From NCBI GenBank assembly GCA_002389385.1, contig DGOK01000038.1, positions 10,306 through 60,222 of the forward strand: 49,917 bases of DNA, written 5' to 3'. The stretch's first letter is position 1. Each line of letters begins with the position of its first letter. Below are positions 1-9,348 of this stretch, in pieces. The position numbers were made by a program, and so were the translations under genes. The notes beneath the pieces are model-generated. The model did no database searches. It had not been told where the DNA came from and saw nothing but the letters and a program-made list of their open reading frames with translations. Origin of the DNA: Rhodospirillaceae bacterium UBA4468 (GTDB taxonomy: Bacteria; Pseudomonadota; Alphaproteobacteria; Rhodospirillales; Casp-alpha2).

Positions 1-15
1 GGCCGAAAATTATCG

Positions 16-925
16 TCACAATCCAGACGATGGATCTCCTGCATGCCACGCCACGCCATCGCCGCGATCCATGACGTCGAACGCAGCCATGTCTTGGTCA
101 TCAATTATAAAATGTTGCAAGTCCAAGTTTTCTCTCATTCGGGACTCGTCCACAGTCTTTGGCAACACCGCATATCCTTTCTGCAAACCCCATTTCAGAA
201 GGAGTTGCGCTTCAGTGACAGAGTATTTGGCAGCCATCATTTTGAATGATGAATCCAGTGCCATACCTTCAAGCTTCATATCATCGGGTTTTCCACTATT
301 CTGCCCGGGTTTTCCGCGCCAGTTCGCTAAAGGTAAGAGAGAACTGTAAGCAATAATGGAAATATTCTTGCGCCTGAGAAATGAGATAAGTTCAGGTCTT
401 TGAAACCAGGGATGGAGTTCGATCTGGTTGGCATCAGGCATTGGCAATCCGGCATTCTTGATCTCTGCGATATGGCTCTCCCTGTAATTGGCCAGACCTA
501 CGAAACGCGTCTTCCCAGCTTTCTTCATATCGCAACAGGCACGCCATTGATCCAGTCGCTCATCTATCGCAAACGGTGCATGGATCAGATAAAAGATCGA
601 CATAATCCAGTTCAAGTCGTTGCAAACTCGAATCAAAAGCCGCAACGGTACCAGCGTAGTCTTTGGTTTCCATGCCACGTTGCGGATTTCCTGGCCACAA
701 TTTCGTGGTTACAAAGATATCTCGCCGATCAAGTCCAAGCGTCGATTTTGCACCGGTTATCGTGCGCCCAATACCTGCTTCATTCTTATACCACTCAGCA
801 CTATCCAGATGCCGATAACCAAGCTTGAGAGCCGTGTAACAAGCAAGTTCAACCTCGTCATCCGGAATCAGATAAGTGCCAAAACCAATTTGCGGCAATA
901 CAGCTTGTAGTGATTCATTAGTCAT
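16..925 (-). pseudogene. Aldo/keto reductase (2,5-diketo-gluconate reductase type), frameshifted
   Basis: Members of this family are NADPH-dependent cytosolic carbonyl reductases. The first part (from the ATG at 925) carries the cofactor and active-site motifs GFGTYL, LDSAEWYKNE (catalytic Asp and Tyr) and TTKLWP (catalytic Lys). The second part, in another frame, continues with LIHAPF (catalytic His), NQIELHP and the C-terminal VLPKT segment, ending at the stop at 16-18. The two frames join exactly if one A is removed from the A-run at 591-594, restoring LDYVDLYLIH. The repaired protein would be about 302 residues, normal for the family. Seen: one extra base in a homopolymer. Inferred: a recent pseudogene or a sequence error. 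Everything else in the gene looks intact, so the family call is safe; the substrate is not known. Confidence 0.85.
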
Positions 926-1108
926 TTGTTTTCTTGTTTATTTCGTCGCCAACCCTGTCCGTCGTCATGCAATTGGAACACTCAACAGCCTAATCTAAGA
1001 GAGGACCTGGCTCATCTTGTTGATAATACTAAGCGGCGTATTTGCGGTATTGCAAGCGCCGGGTCTCCATTGTTTTCCGTTTGATCCTTTCTCGTTTTTT
1101 AAAATTAA

Positions 1109-1555
1109 TTGTCACTGAAACTGGTCATTGGGTTTCTTGCTAGGCGTCCGATGATGGCTCTCAGCGTTTATGCGTTCTTAAGTGTCCTGCTTATTGCAGG
1201 GCAGATATACCAGGTTTTAAAAGATACTGGGTACAGAGTTACCCTTGAGGCAGCGACCTCATATTCAAAGTCAATTAGCGACGTCCGAGAATATTATTCA
1301 TCTCAGGTTGTGCCGCGCGCAAGTGAGACTGGGATGACTATTTCTCATGATTTCCGCAATCTTGATAACGCCATTCCCTTACCTGCAATATTAACGATCG
1401 AGATAGGCGAAATATCGAGCTCGCAGCGTGGGGGTGGGGATTTTCGCTTTTTTAGTTCGTATCCATTCCCATGGAGAAAGAGCGGTGGAGTGCAAAACGA
1501 TATAGAGCAAGCAGTCCTAACAACTTGTAAGCTGCAGGTACTCGTGGTCCGTTAA
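1109..1555 (+). pseudogene. DUF3365-containing adenylate/guanylate cyclase, N-terminal fragment
   Basis: The fragment has an N-terminal membrane segment (about residues 9-35) followed by a DUF3365/Tll0287-like sensor region. Typical pieces are VREYYSSQVVPRA, GMTISHDFRNLDNAIPLPA and GDFRFFSSYPFPWRKSGGVQND. In related proteins this region leads through a HAMP segment into a class III nucleotide cyclase domain. Here recognisable sequence stops after about residue 135 (near 1515-1524) and the frame runs into the antisense of the DUF2336 gene before stopping at 1555. So only the sensor half remains. The start is uncertain: TTG at 1109 opens the frame, and ATG codons at 1151 and 1154 are alternatives inside the membrane segment. 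The break coincides with the 20-base repeat at 1525-1544. Confidence 0.65.
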
Positions 1556-1870
1556 AGTTGGTATGAGGCGACCAATCTTATATGCCAGCTCTTCTCGAAC
1601 TTGCTGATTAACGTCTTTGGCCAGAACAAGGTCAGCTTGCAGAGGAGAGCCATCGTTTTTTGCAACGGCTTTACGTACTGCGGGGTCTTCGTCTGTCGCA
1701 AAGAAATAGAGGAATTCAGGTGCAAGGTCCTCATGGGACGCAAGTTCAGCACGAGCCTTGGCATCGCCTTTAGCGGCAACCCTTTTGGCTTCGTCATATG
1801 ACGGTGTTTTCTTTTGACCTGCTTTAGGCTTTTTATTGCCTTTTTTACGACCTAATACCCAATCGAGCAC
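1517..1870 (-). pseudogene. DUF2336 protein, N-terminal fragment
   Basis: The protein starts MLDWVLGRKKGNK, then a Lys-rich linker, then HEAT-like alpha-helical repeats (SYDEAKRVAAKGDAKARAELASHEDLAPEFLYFFATDEDPAVRKAVAKN and on) typical of the alphaproteobacterial DUF2336 family. Family members are usually around 300 residues or more. This one ends at 117, two codons after LTDHEYLQLTS, at a stop that appears to lie in non-native sequence. The break is at about 1524, where the oppositely oriented cyclase gene also loses its end. The molecular function of the family is not known. Inferred: C-terminally truncated by a deletion or rearrangement. Confidence 0.6.
1525..1544. repeat. 20-base direct repeat, copy 1 (gene-truncation junction)
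   Basis: The sequence ttgtaagctgcaggtactcg recurs exactly at 49898-49917, the last 20 bases of the window. Here it lies inside the DUF2336 reading frame (encoding HEYLQLT on the minus strand), directly beside the point where the cyclase fragment ends. The base before it differs between copies (c here, t at the other). The match could extend beyond the window on the right, which cannot be seen. Confidence 0.75.
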
Positions 1871-2022
1871 TGGTTTTTTCTCGAATGCTGCGTGATGCTA
1901 ATCATCAAAATAAATGACATAATTTTATAGTTAACGCTAGGGTGACACAGCGCTCGTGAGAAGTAAAAAACGTCATAAAGTTAAGATTAATGCGAAGATT
2001 TTATGTACAGCAAACTTAATCG

Positions 2023-2355
2023 CTATGCATTAAACTCTGGATCGTTTTTAGAGCCCCCACGGCACGAAGGTGACGTCATCGTTAGACCGCCTCGTGCTGT
2101 CCATTCTGCAGGCGTATGAGTTTCCATCGATAGTGCATGAACAGGACCGGTGAGCTCATCTTTGAGGGCAGCATTTATCAATTGATGGCGACCCACAAGA
2201 CGAAGTCCTTCAAACGTTTCTGAGACAACAATCAGTTTAAAATGTGACTCTGACCCAGGTAGCACATTGTGCATATGGCTTTCGTTGGTCACTTCGAGAT
2301 GCAGGGGCTGGATAGCGTCGATAACTTTTTGCTCAATCGATTGCGCAATAATCAT
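2023..2355 (-). CDS. BolA family protein
   Basis: A 110-residue BolA-like protein. The family pattern is visible: SHMHNVLPGSESHFKLIVVSETFEGLRLVGRHQLINAALKDEL followed by VHALSMETHTPAEW. The conserved His of the LVGRHQ helix and the HALS..T.TP.EW strand are present. BolA proteins pair with monothiol glutaredoxins and act in iron-sulfur/iron homeostasis, and some bind DNA. The start at 2355 is supported by an AAGGGG ribosome-binding site about 7 bases upstream. It is divergent from the XRE regulator that begins at 2548. The C-terminal tail after TARGG is not conserved in the family. Confidence 0.85.
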   Translation of the reverse strand: MIIAQSIEQKVIDAIQPLHLEVTNESHMHNVLPGSESHFKLIVVSETFEGLRLVGRHQLINAALKDELTGPVHALSMETHTPAEWTARGGLTMTSPSCRGGSKNDPEFNA

Positions 2356-2547
2356 AGTAGCACCCCTTTAATAAATACATTTTGTTGATTTAAATAAGCT
2401 TAGTGGAGCCCGCCTGCAAGCTGGATTCATATTATGCTGTGCGGTCGTTCTGAGTTCTATCTTTAAGATATTGAAAAATCTTCAAGAATAATGCACTATT
2501 AAGTGGTAAATACTTTAAACATACTTCTAAATATAAAAGAGGCAAAA

Positions 2548-3057
2548 GTGCCCAAGAAAAAAACAAAGTCCGAAAGCAAATCAAAATTGACTGGGAAGCC
2601 AAGGAAACCTGAGGCTTCTTCACTCATTCATTTGCCTCTTGGTGTCTCGCATCCGGTTGATATTCACGTAGGTGGTCGACTGAGGGCACGACGTACACTT
2701 CTTGGATTGGCGCAAGAAATGTTGGCGGATGCTGTTGATTTAACGTTCCAGCAAATCCAAAAATACGAACGAGGGGCGAATCGGATTGGTGCAAGCAAGC
2801 TATTTCAGTTTACCCAGATACTGGGTATTTCGGTGGCGTATTTCTTTGATGACCTGGATGGTAAGTTAGGGGATCCTGCTGCTGGTTATCAGGTTGGGAT
2901 GGGCTACAAAGATAACAGTCCCCCCGAGCGAGACGAGATGAATAGGCGTGAAACCCTTGAACTTGTTCGTGCTTATTATCAGATCAAAGATGTTGAGAAA
3001 CACAAGGCTTTGCGCATGATGTTTGAATCCTTAGCGAATGCTTCGGAAGCAAAGTAA
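2548..3057 (+). CDS. XRE-family transcriptional regulator
   Basis: A Cro/CI-type helix-turn-helix protein of about 169 residues. After a basic Lys-rich N-terminus, the HTH domain runs roughly from VGGRLRARRTLLGLAQEMLADAVDLTFQQIQKYERGANRIGASKLFQFTQILGISVAYFF. The recognition helix is the FQQIQKYERGANR part. The C-terminal third (RRETLELVRAYYQIKDVEKHKALRMMFESLA) is the short tail seen in the alphaproteobacterial SinR/PraR-like group. GTG at 2548 is preferred over an upstream GTG at 2503 because AGAGG stands 5 bases before it. The target genes are unknown. It stands alone between bolA and tkt, and is likely a DNA-binding repressor. Confidence 0.85.
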   Translation: MPKKKTKSESKSKLTGKPRKPEASSLIHLPLGVSHPVDIHVGGRLRARRTLLGLAQEMLADAVDLTFQQIQKYERGANRIGASKLFQFTQILGISVAYFFDDLDGKLGDPAAGYQVGMGYKDNSPPERDEMNRRETLELVRAYYQIKDVEKHKALRMMFESLANASEAK

Positions 3058-3317
3058 AAGAAATAGCTCTGAATCTCATTATATCCCCATAAAATGCACT
3101 GCTGCGACTTGCCGGACGGTTAGCAAGACGGTATTTATCTTTCCTATAACCTCTTTGCACGAAGTCATCGTTTTTGGCTTCGTTTCTGGGTAAAGGCGGT
3201 TTATGACGTCCTGGGAAAACATCGACTTTTGAGATCGTTATTGTGTCTTAAAAGCCGGAAACCGCGGATCGCAAGGCAAGTGCATCAAGCACATGGCCGC
3301 AACGAGGAGAGTTCTGC

Positions 3318-5315
3318 ATGACATCGGATGCTGCAGCCAGAAAACATTCAATCGACCTACAAATGGCGCATGCCATCCGCTTCCTTGCCGCAGATGCGGT
3401 GCAGGCAGCGAAGTCAGGTCATCCCGGCATGCCAATGGGAATGGCGGATGTTGCGACAGTCCTATTTACTAAGTTTCTGAAATTTGATGCGGCGCAGCCT
3501 TCTTGGCCAGATCGAGATCGTTTCATACTGTCAGCTGGTCACGGTTCAATGCTTATTTATTCGTTGCTGCATTTGACCGGTTACGAAGACATGACCATGG
3601 ACGAGCTTCGTAATTTCCGCCAAATGGGCGCCAAGACCGCAGGCCATCCTGAGTATGGTCATGCCGAAGGTATTGAGACGACCACTGGCCCATTGGGGCA
3701 GGGGATTGCAAATGCTGTCGGTATGGCATTGGCCGAGCGGATGATGAATGCCCGCTTTGGCGATGATCTTGTTGATCACCACACATATGCAATCGTTGGT
3801 GACGGCTGTCTGATGGAAGGTATCAGTCACGAGGCAATCTCGATGGCGGGTCATCTTGGCTTGTCCAAACTGATTGTCCTTTTTGATGATAATGGAATTT
3901 CTATTGATGGCGGCACCGATATGGCCGTGTCAGACGATCAACTTGCGCGCTTCAAGGCATCTAACTGGGATGTTCAGGCTGTAGATGGCCATGATCATGC
4001 TGCTGTTGCCGCAGCTATTGAGGCTGCAAAGGTGAATGATAAACCTTCCATGATCGCGTGTAAGACAACCATCGGATTTGGTGCGCCAACCAAGGCTGGC
4101 ACAGCATCAACCCATGGCGCGCCTTTGGGAGATGAAGAAATTGCGGGTGCTCGTGAAGCCCTTGGCTGGTCAGCAGCACCTTTTGAAGTACCTGACGATG
4201 TTCTGAGCGCTTGGCGTGCTGCAGGTAGTCGTGGCGCCTCTGTGCGCACAGCTTGGGAGGGACGCCTTGCTAGTGCACCAGATGCTGATACGTTCACACG
4301 TACGGCAGCTGGTATTTTGCCATCAGGTATTTCTGAAGCTGTTATTGCTCATAAAAAACGCGTCTCTGATGAGCAGCCAAAATGGGCAACCCGTGTTGCA
4401 TCTGGCGAGTCACTTAATGTGCTAACACCGATTGTCACGGAACTCGTTTCTGGTTCGGCTGATTTAACAGGCTCAAATAATACAAAGACGCCTGACACGA
4501 ATTCAGTAACACCATCTGATTTTTCTCAGCGTTATATCCATTATGGTGTGCGTGAGCATGGGATGGCTGCAGCAATGAATGGTATCGCCCTGCATGGTGG
4601 TCTTATTCCAACCAGCGGAACATTCCTGGTTTTTGCAGATTACATGCGCGGCAGTATCCGATTGTCAGCATTAATGGGGCAGCGTGTCCTTTATGTTCTC
4701 ACCCATGACAGTATTGGCTTGGGTGAAGACGGACCAACACACCAGCCGGTCGAGACGATTTCGACACTGCGAGCGACACCAAACTTCTTGATGTTTCGTC
4801 CATGTGACGGCGTTGAAGCTGTTGAGTGTTGGCAGGTGGCACTTGAGAATGCATCTGGTCCATCCGGGTTTGCATTGTCACGTCAAGGTGTGCCGACGTT
4901 ACGTACATCCCATACGGACGAGAACTTATCCGCAAAAGGCGGTTATGTCCTTGCTGAAGCTAAAGCATCTGCCCGCCAGGTTACGATCATGGCAACCGGA
5001 TCTGAAGTCCACTTAGCGGTTGAAGCACGTGCCACACTCGAAGCTGAGGGCATTGGCGCTGCGGTTGTTTCAATGCCTTGCTGGGAACTGTTCGACGAAC
5101 AGGATGCTGATTACCGTCGTGATGTGCTTGGCACAGGTGTGTGGATCGCGGTTGAGGCGGCGGTTCGCCATGGCTGGGACAAATACATTGGACCAGAAGG
5201 CGGATTTGTTGGAATGCATGGCTTTGGTGCCTCTGCGCCAGCAAATGAACTTTATAAACATTTTGGAATCACAGCCGAGGCAATCGTTGCCCAGGCCAAA
5301 GAGAGACTAGCTTGA
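3318..5315 (+). CDS. tkt: Transketolase
   Basis: Thiamine-diphosphate enzyme that moves two-carbon units between ketoses and aldoses in the pentose phosphate and Calvin-type pathways. Length 665 residues, as usual. Visible landmarks are SGHPGMPMG (residues 33-41), the ThDP motif GDGCLMEG (161-168) continuing to FDDNGISIDG, and the pyrimidine domain with YGVREHGMAAAMNGIALHGG, GEDGPTHQPVE and RPCDGVEAVE. The start is supported by GAGGAG 9 bases upstream. It is followed after 27 bases by a class I aldolase and then rpe, so the three very likely form one operon feeding sugar-phosphate interconversion. No lesion is seen over 2 kb. A 260-base leader precedes it, in which I see no clear terminator or riboswitch. 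Confidence 0.97.
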   Translation: MTSDAAARKHSIDLQMAHAIRFLAADAVQAAKSGHPGMPMGMADVATVLFTKFLKFDAAQPSWPDRDRFILSAGHGSMLIYSLLHLTGYEDMTMDELRNFRQMGAKTAGHPEYGHAEGIETTTGPLGQGIANAVGMALAERMMNARFGDDLVDHHTYAIVGDGCLMEGISHEAISMAGHLGLSKLIVLFDDNGISIDGGTDMAVSDDQLARFKASNWDVQAVDGHDHAAVAAAIEAAKVNDKPSMIACKTTIGFGAPTKAGTASTHGAPLGDEEIAGAREALGWSAAPFEVPDDVLSAWRAAGSRGASVRTAWEGRLASAPDADTFTRTAAGILPSGISEAVIAHKKRVSDEQPKWATRVASGESLNVLTPIVTELVSGSADLTGSNNTKTPDTNSVTPSDFSQRYIHYGVREHGMAAAMNGIALHGGLIPTSGTFLVFADYMRGSIRLSALMGQRVLYVLTHDSIGLGEDGPTHQPVETISTLRATPNFLMFRPCDGVEAVECWQVALENASGPSGFALSRQGVPTLRTSHTDENLSAKGGYVLAEAKASARQVTIMATGSEVHLAVEARATLEAEGIGAAVVSMPCWELFDEQDADYRRDVLGTGVWIAVEAAVRHGWDKYIGPEGGFVGMHGFGASAPANELYKHFGITAEAIVAQAKERLA

Positions 5316-5342
5316 TTAGCTTGGATTTGAGGGACACGTAAA

Positions 5343-6350
5343 ATGAATAAACAGGAACTTTTTCAGACTGCTGTTGCAATGGTTGCGAATAACAAAGGAT
5401 TGTTGGCCGCGGACGAAAGCACGGGAACTATGGGCAAGCGCCTAGATTCAATTGGTGTTGAAAATGCCGAGCCAAATCGCCGCGATTATCGCGAGATGCT
5501 TTTCCGTGCAAATGGCTTTGGCGACTTTATTTCTGGCGTCATTTTATATGATGAGACGATCCGCCAGAACGCTGCAGATGGTACGTCGCTGGTTAAAATC
5601 CTTCAGGATGCGGGATCAATTCCTGGGATTAAAGTTGATGGTGGTGCCAAGGCGCTTCCTGGACGTCCAGCAGAAAAAATAACCGAAGGACTTGATGGGC
5701 TGCCTGAACGAGTTGCTGAATATTATCAGCTTGGGGCTCGGTTTGCGAAATGGCGTGCTGTAATTGATATCGATGAAGGTATCCCAAGCCGCTATGCCAT
5801 CCACACAAACGCGCATGCGTTGGCGCGTTATGCAAAAATCTGCCAAGAGGGCGGTTTATGCCCAATCGTTGAACCTGAGGTCATTATGGATGGTGCACAC
5901 GATATTGGTCGATGCCAGGAAGTAACCGAAGAAGTCCTTGAAGTCGTATATCGAGAGCTGCATCTCCAAGAGGTTTATCTGGAAGGCACAATCCTTAAGC
6001 CCAACATGATTATCTCTGGTAAAAAATGTGCGACACAGGCAAGTGCCGAAGACGTTGCTCAGAAAACTGTTGAGACACTCCTAAGATGCGTGCCTGCAGC
6101 AGTTGCGGGAATCATGTTCTTGTCTGGTGGTCAATCTGAAGAAGATGCAACCAAGCATTTGGACCTGATGAACGCTGGTTCTGACCTTCCTTGGAAATTG
6201 AGCTTTTCATACGGACGTGCGCTACAGCAAAGTGCGCTCAGCGCATGGAAAGGTGAAAGCGCCAATGTTGCGGCGGGTCAGCAGGCATTCCTCGAGCGTG
6301 CGCGCGCTAATAGCCAGGCATGTGCTGGGACATATTCTAAGGCGGCATAA
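5343..6350 (+). CDS. Class I fructose-bisphosphate aldolase
   Basis: Cleaves fructose 1,6-bisphosphate to dihydroxyacetone phosphate and glyceraldehyde 3-phosphate through a lysine Schiff base. This is the animal-type class I enzyme, not the DhnA type. It shows LLAADESTGTMGKR (residues 20-33), FAKWR (134-138), PIVEPE (174-179) and LEGTILKPNM with the Schiff-base Lys at about 219, then FLSGGQSEE and LSFSYGRALQ. The length of 335 is normal, and the usual C-terminal Tyr is near the end (AGTYSKAA). It lies between tkt and rpe on the same strand with short gaps (27 and 16 bases). In many relatives gap and pgk sit between tkt and this gene; they are absent here. Confidence 0.95.
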   Translation: MNKQELFQTAVAMVANNKGLLAADESTGTMGKRLDSIGVENAEPNRRDYREMLFRANGFGDFISGVILYDETIRQNAADGTSLVKILQDAGSIPGIKVDGGAKALPGRPAEKITEGLDGLPERVAEYYQLGARFAKWRAVIDIDEGIPSRYAIHTNAHALARYAKICQEGGLCPIVEPEVIMDGAHDIGRCQEVTEEVLEVVYRELHLQEVYLEGTILKPNMIISGKKCATQASAEDVAQKTVETLLRCVPAAVAGIMFLSGGQSEEDATKHLDLMNAGSDLPWKLSFSYGRALQQSALSAWKGESANVAAGQQAFLERARANSQACAGTYSKAA

Positions 6351-6366
6351 CGGAGCTATCTCAATC

Positions 6367-7011
6367 ATGGTCAAGATTGCACCCTCTATACTCTCAGCAG
6401 ATTTCGCACGTTTCGGCGAAGAAATTCGTGCGATAGATGCTGCTGGGTGTGACTACGTTCATATTGATGTGATGGATGGCCATTTCGTGCCGAATTTGAC
6501 GTTTGGTCCTCCTATTATTGCAAAGCTGCGACCTCACACGTCCAAGCCTTTCGATGTGCATCTGATGATCAATCCGGCGCAACCATACTTGGAAGAGTAT
6601 GCGAATGCGGGTGCAGATATCATCACGGTGCATGCCGAAGCTGATAAACACCTGGATCGCTCGTTGCAGGTTATTCGGTCACTTGGAAAGAAAGCAGGCG
6701 TTTCGTTGAATCCTGCAACACCTGAAAGTGTGCTTGAATACGTCCTAGATAAAGTCGATCTGATTTTGGTGATGAGTGTGAACCCAGGATTTGGTGGACA
6801 AAGCTTTATCCCGTCTCAGCTAGATAAAATACGCCGTATTCGTAAGATGATTGGTGATCGCCCCATTGAACTTGAAGTCGATGGTGGTGTGAACGCCGAC
6901 ACCATAAGTGATGTTGTCGCAGCTGGTGCGGACGTGCTGGTGGCAGGAAGCGCCGTGTTTAAAGGCGATGACTATGCCGCTACGATTGGTGCGTTACGGT
7001 CTGCTGTCTAA
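6367..7011 (+). CDS. rpe: Ribulose-phosphate 3-epimerase
   Basis: Interconverts D-ribulose 5-phosphate and D-xylulose 5-phosphate, linking directly to the transketolase two genes upstream. It is a (beta/alpha)8 barrel with the expected motifs: APSILSADF at the N-terminus, HIDVMDGHFVPN (metal ligands and catalytic Asp, residues 32-43), FDVHLMI, MSVNPGFGGQ and ELEVDGGVN with the second catalytic Asp. The length of 214 is typical. The frame is open further upstream, but the ATG at 6367 gives the family's MVKIAPSILSADF start and lies 16 bases after the aldolase stop, with GGAG in the gap. It converges on the Usp gene. Confidence 0.96.
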   Translation: MVKIAPSILSADFARFGEEIRAIDAAGCDYVHIDVMDGHFVPNLTFGPPIIAKLRPHTSKPFDVHLMINPAQPYLEEYANAGADIITVHAEADKHLDRSLQVIRSLGKKAGVSLNPATPESVLEYVLDKVDLILVMSVNPGFGGQSFIPSQLDKIRRIRKMIGDRPIELEVDGGVNADTISDVVAAGADVLVAGSAVFKGDDYAATIGALRSAV

Positions 7012-7027
7012 CGAAAAACAAAACTGA

Positions 7028-7549
7028 TTATGAAATAAGTGCGATCTCTTCTTCGCTAAGGCTGCCCGGGACCATAGTTACAGGAACTCGAAGCTTGCCA
7101 GCCATTTTCTCAACCAAGTACGTGACAAGCGGGCCTGGTCCATCTGTACCTGATGCCACACCAAGAACGAGAAGGGAGATCCCATCTTCTTCTTCGATCA
7201 ATTTAACAACTTCTTCGCGCAGTTGACCCTCGCGAATGTAAAGCACAGGCATATGCCCGGTGCGTTTTTGGACGACAGAAGCGACAACATTGAGCATTTC
7301 TTCAGCTTCTTCGCGTGCTTCATCGCGCATACGCTCGCCAACGGCCATCCAATGTGAAAATTCTGTTGGCTCGATAACGTAGATAAGAGCAACCCGGCCA
7401 CCTGAATTTGTTGCACGTTTACATGCAAATTGGAGCGCTGCTGCAAATTCTTCTGTTTCATCGACCACACATAGGAAGGTACGGCCTGTCAGTTGCTTTA
7501 CGGGTGCATCGCCTTCTGGTGTGGCGGGGGTATCAGCATTGTCAGTCAT
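7028..7549 (-). CDS. Universal stress protein (UspA family)
   Basis: A 173-residue cytosolic protein. A short acidic N-terminal extension is followed by a single Usp domain: TFLCVVDETEEFAAALQFACKRA, then VALIYVIEP, and a C-terminal LLVLGVASGTDGPGPLVTYLVEKMAGKLRVPVTMVPGSL, which corresponds to the G-2x-G-9x-G-(S/T) nucleotide-binding strand-loop of the family. It is the last gene of a minus-strand run TauE - TIGR02186 - Usp with gaps of only a few bases, so all three are probably co-transcribed. The precise role in this cluster is not known. Confidence 0.9.
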   Translation of the reverse strand: MTDNADTPATPEGDAPVKQLTGRTFLCVVDETEEFAAALQFACKRATNSGGRVALIYVIEPTEFSHWMAVGERMRDEAREEAEEMLNVVASVVQKRTGHMPVLYIREGQLREEVVKLIEEEDGISLLVLGVASGTDGPGPLVTYLVEKMAGKLRVPVTMVPGSLSEEEIALIS

Positions 7550-7552
7550 GGC

Positions 7553-8299
7553 CTATCTCCTCTTAAAGGCGGCATTTGCCAACCATCCTGCAAAGCATGC
7601 GATGATCACGGCAAATATTCCATATAGTAGCGCATGGTCATGGGCAAAATTATAAACCTTAGCCTCAAGGCCAAATTTGCGAACATTCAATAACGTCGTT
7701 TCGCTCGTAATAATTTCATTATCACGGACAAGATAGGTCTCAATTGCAAATTCGCCAACCGACACATTTGCTGGAAACTCTATACGTGTCCGAAAGAGCA
7801 TGTCATTTAAAAACAATAAGGGTGAGGCATCTTCTGAGTAAAGTTTTTTGCGTACCTTTTCGCGGACTAAAGCAGCACTGAATGCAATAGCTTGTGCTGC
7901 GTTTGCATCTTCTTTCTCGGGCAAAATCTGGATATCATCAAGGCCAATCTGGTGACGTGTAAGAACATCAGCAGGTAGCATCTTGTTGACCGGCTTATTT
8001 GATGAAACCCAATAATATGATGGAATATCATCAAAAGCGAGATTGTCTGTATTCACCCAAATGCCAAATTTTTTCTCTTTGAGATGCACGGTTTTACGCT
8101 CTAAAGGGCCTCGAACGACGACGATGACATCGCCTGGGCCACGCTTTGCACCAAACAGTAAAAGCTCAGTGCCTGCAAAACCGGCTGTAATTTTAACAAT
8201 CGGTGCAGATAAATCGACAACAAGCTCTTTGGCCTGTAAAGATACAGATGTACACAATACGGCTGCAAATATGGAGCTTTGGAGGAGGCGCATTAACAT
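7553..8299 (-). CDS. TIGR02186 family membrane-anchored protein
   Basis: A 248-residue protein with an N-terminal signal peptide (MRLLQSSIFAAVLCTSVSLQA), a long periplasmic beta-rich domain (ELVVDLSAPIVKITAGFAGTELLLFGA and on) and one C-terminal transmembrane helix (LLYGIFAVIIACFAGWLANAAF) with a short basic tail. This is the alphaproteobacterial TIGR02186 family, of unknown biochemical function, almost always next to a TauE/SafE transporter as here (2 bases downstream of the TauE stop). Inferred: a periplasmic partner or regulator of the transporter. The start could be the Met at 8299 or the one two codons on (8293). Confidence 0.88.
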   Translation of the reverse strand: MLMRLLQSSIFAAVLCTSVSLQAKELVVDLSAPIVKITAGFAGTELLLFGAKRGPGDVIVVVRGPLERKTVHLKEKKFGIWVNTDNLAFDDIPSYYWVSSNKPVNKMLPADVLTRHQIGLDDIQILPEKEDANAAQAIAFSAALVREKVRKKLYSEDASPLLFLNDMLFRTRIEFPANVSVGEFAIETYLVRDNEIITSETTLLNVRKFGLEAKVYNFAHDHALLYGIFAVIIACFAGWLANAAFKRR

Positions 8300-8301
8300 G
8301 A

Positions 8302-9213
8302 TTAATGTCCTCCAACGCCAAATGAGAACGGATCGAGTGGCGTGACGATCAAATCATAAGTAAGCTTCAAGCAAACACCGATAACCATCAATGCAAGCAG
8401 GCCACGGAGTTGTTCGCCTTGCATGCGGCCACCAAAGCGCGCCCCAAACTGCGCACCAATAACACCGCCAATTAACAGCAATAAGGCCAATACAATATCA
8501 ACAGAATAGTTCGAAACCGATTGCAATATCGTTACGTTGGCTGTCACAAATATAATTTGGAATAAAGATGTGCCAACAACGACAGCTGTTGGCATGCCCA
8601 GTAAATATATCATCGCAGGAACCATAACAAAGCCGCCGCCAACACCCATAATCGCTGAGAGAATACCGACAAAGATGCCGATCGCGATGGGGAGGATAGC
8701 ACTAATGTATAGTCTTGATTTGCGGAACCGCATCTTGAAAGGCAGGCCGTGCAGCCAATTGTGCGTATGCGCTTTCTTGCGGATCTTTGACTTGCTGGCC
8801 CGCATTGAATTTATACTCTCGATTAACATCAAGAAGCCGATGATGCCGAGAAAGATAACGTAGGAAAGTTTAATAACGAGGTCGATTTGGCCGAGGCTTT
8901 TTAAGAAAGTGAAAAGCCAAACGCCAAATGTTGAACCGATGATACCGCCTGTCAAAAGCAGGACACCCATCTTGATATCAACATTGCCTCGTTTCCAATG
9001 TGCAAGCACACCTGACACTGAACTGGCAACAATCTGATTGGCTTCGGTTGCGACGGCAATAGCTGGAGGGATGCCAATAAAAATGAGCAATGGCGTCATT
9101 AAGAACCCGCCACCAACACCAAATAATCCTGATAGGAACCCAATACCGCCACCCATCCCCAGAATGAGGAAGATGTTCACCGACATCTCGGCGATGGGTA
9201 AATATATCTGCAT
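8302..9213 (-). CDS. Sulfite exporter TauE/SafE family protein
   Basis: An inner-membrane permease of about 303 residues with two repeats of the TauE/SafE fold. The first carries FLSGLFGVGGGFLMTPLLIF and ATEANQIVASSVSGVLAHWKRGNVD; the second carries ILSAIMGVGGGFVMVPAMIYLLGMPTAVVVGTSLFQI and GGVIGAQFGARFGGRM. About eight hydrophobic segments are visible. The family moves sulfite, sulfoacetate or other organosulfonate-related anions; the substrate here is unknown. The ATG at 9213 (MQIYLPIAEMSVN) has GGAG upstream and matches the family start better than the GTG at 9240. First gene of a run with TIGR02186 and Usp. Confidence 0.92.
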   Translation of the reverse strand: MQIYLPIAEMSVNIFLILGMGGGIGFLSGLFGVGGGFLMTPLLIFIGIPPAIAVATEANQIVASSVSGVLAHWKRGNVDIKMGVLLLTGGIIGSTFGVWLFTFLKSLGQIDLVIKLSYVIFLGIIGFLMLIESINSMRASKSKIRKKAHTHNWLHGLPFKMRFRKSRLYISAILPIAIGIFVGILSAIMGVGGGFVMVPAMIYLLGMPTAVVVGTSLFQIIFVTANVTILQSVSNYSVDIVLALLLLIGGVIGAQFGARFGGRMQGEQLRGLLALMVIGVCLKLTYDLIVTPLDPFSFGVGGH

Positions 9214-9348
9214 CGACTGACGGCTCCGACGCGGTGACACGCAGAAGCGCGTGGCTATCGCAAAAAGAAGAGATGACGGCTTCTATGGTAGTGTCCAAGA
9301 AAAGTCAATGTTTACAAGGTCTGGCATGGGAAAATGCTAATTTTGGAC

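Noticed and set aside
3058..3317. A 6S RNA or riboswitch in the leader of tkt.
   Set aside because: Only a weak CTTGC/GCAAG pairing near 3110-3130 is visible; no conserved aptamer or long bulged hairpin.
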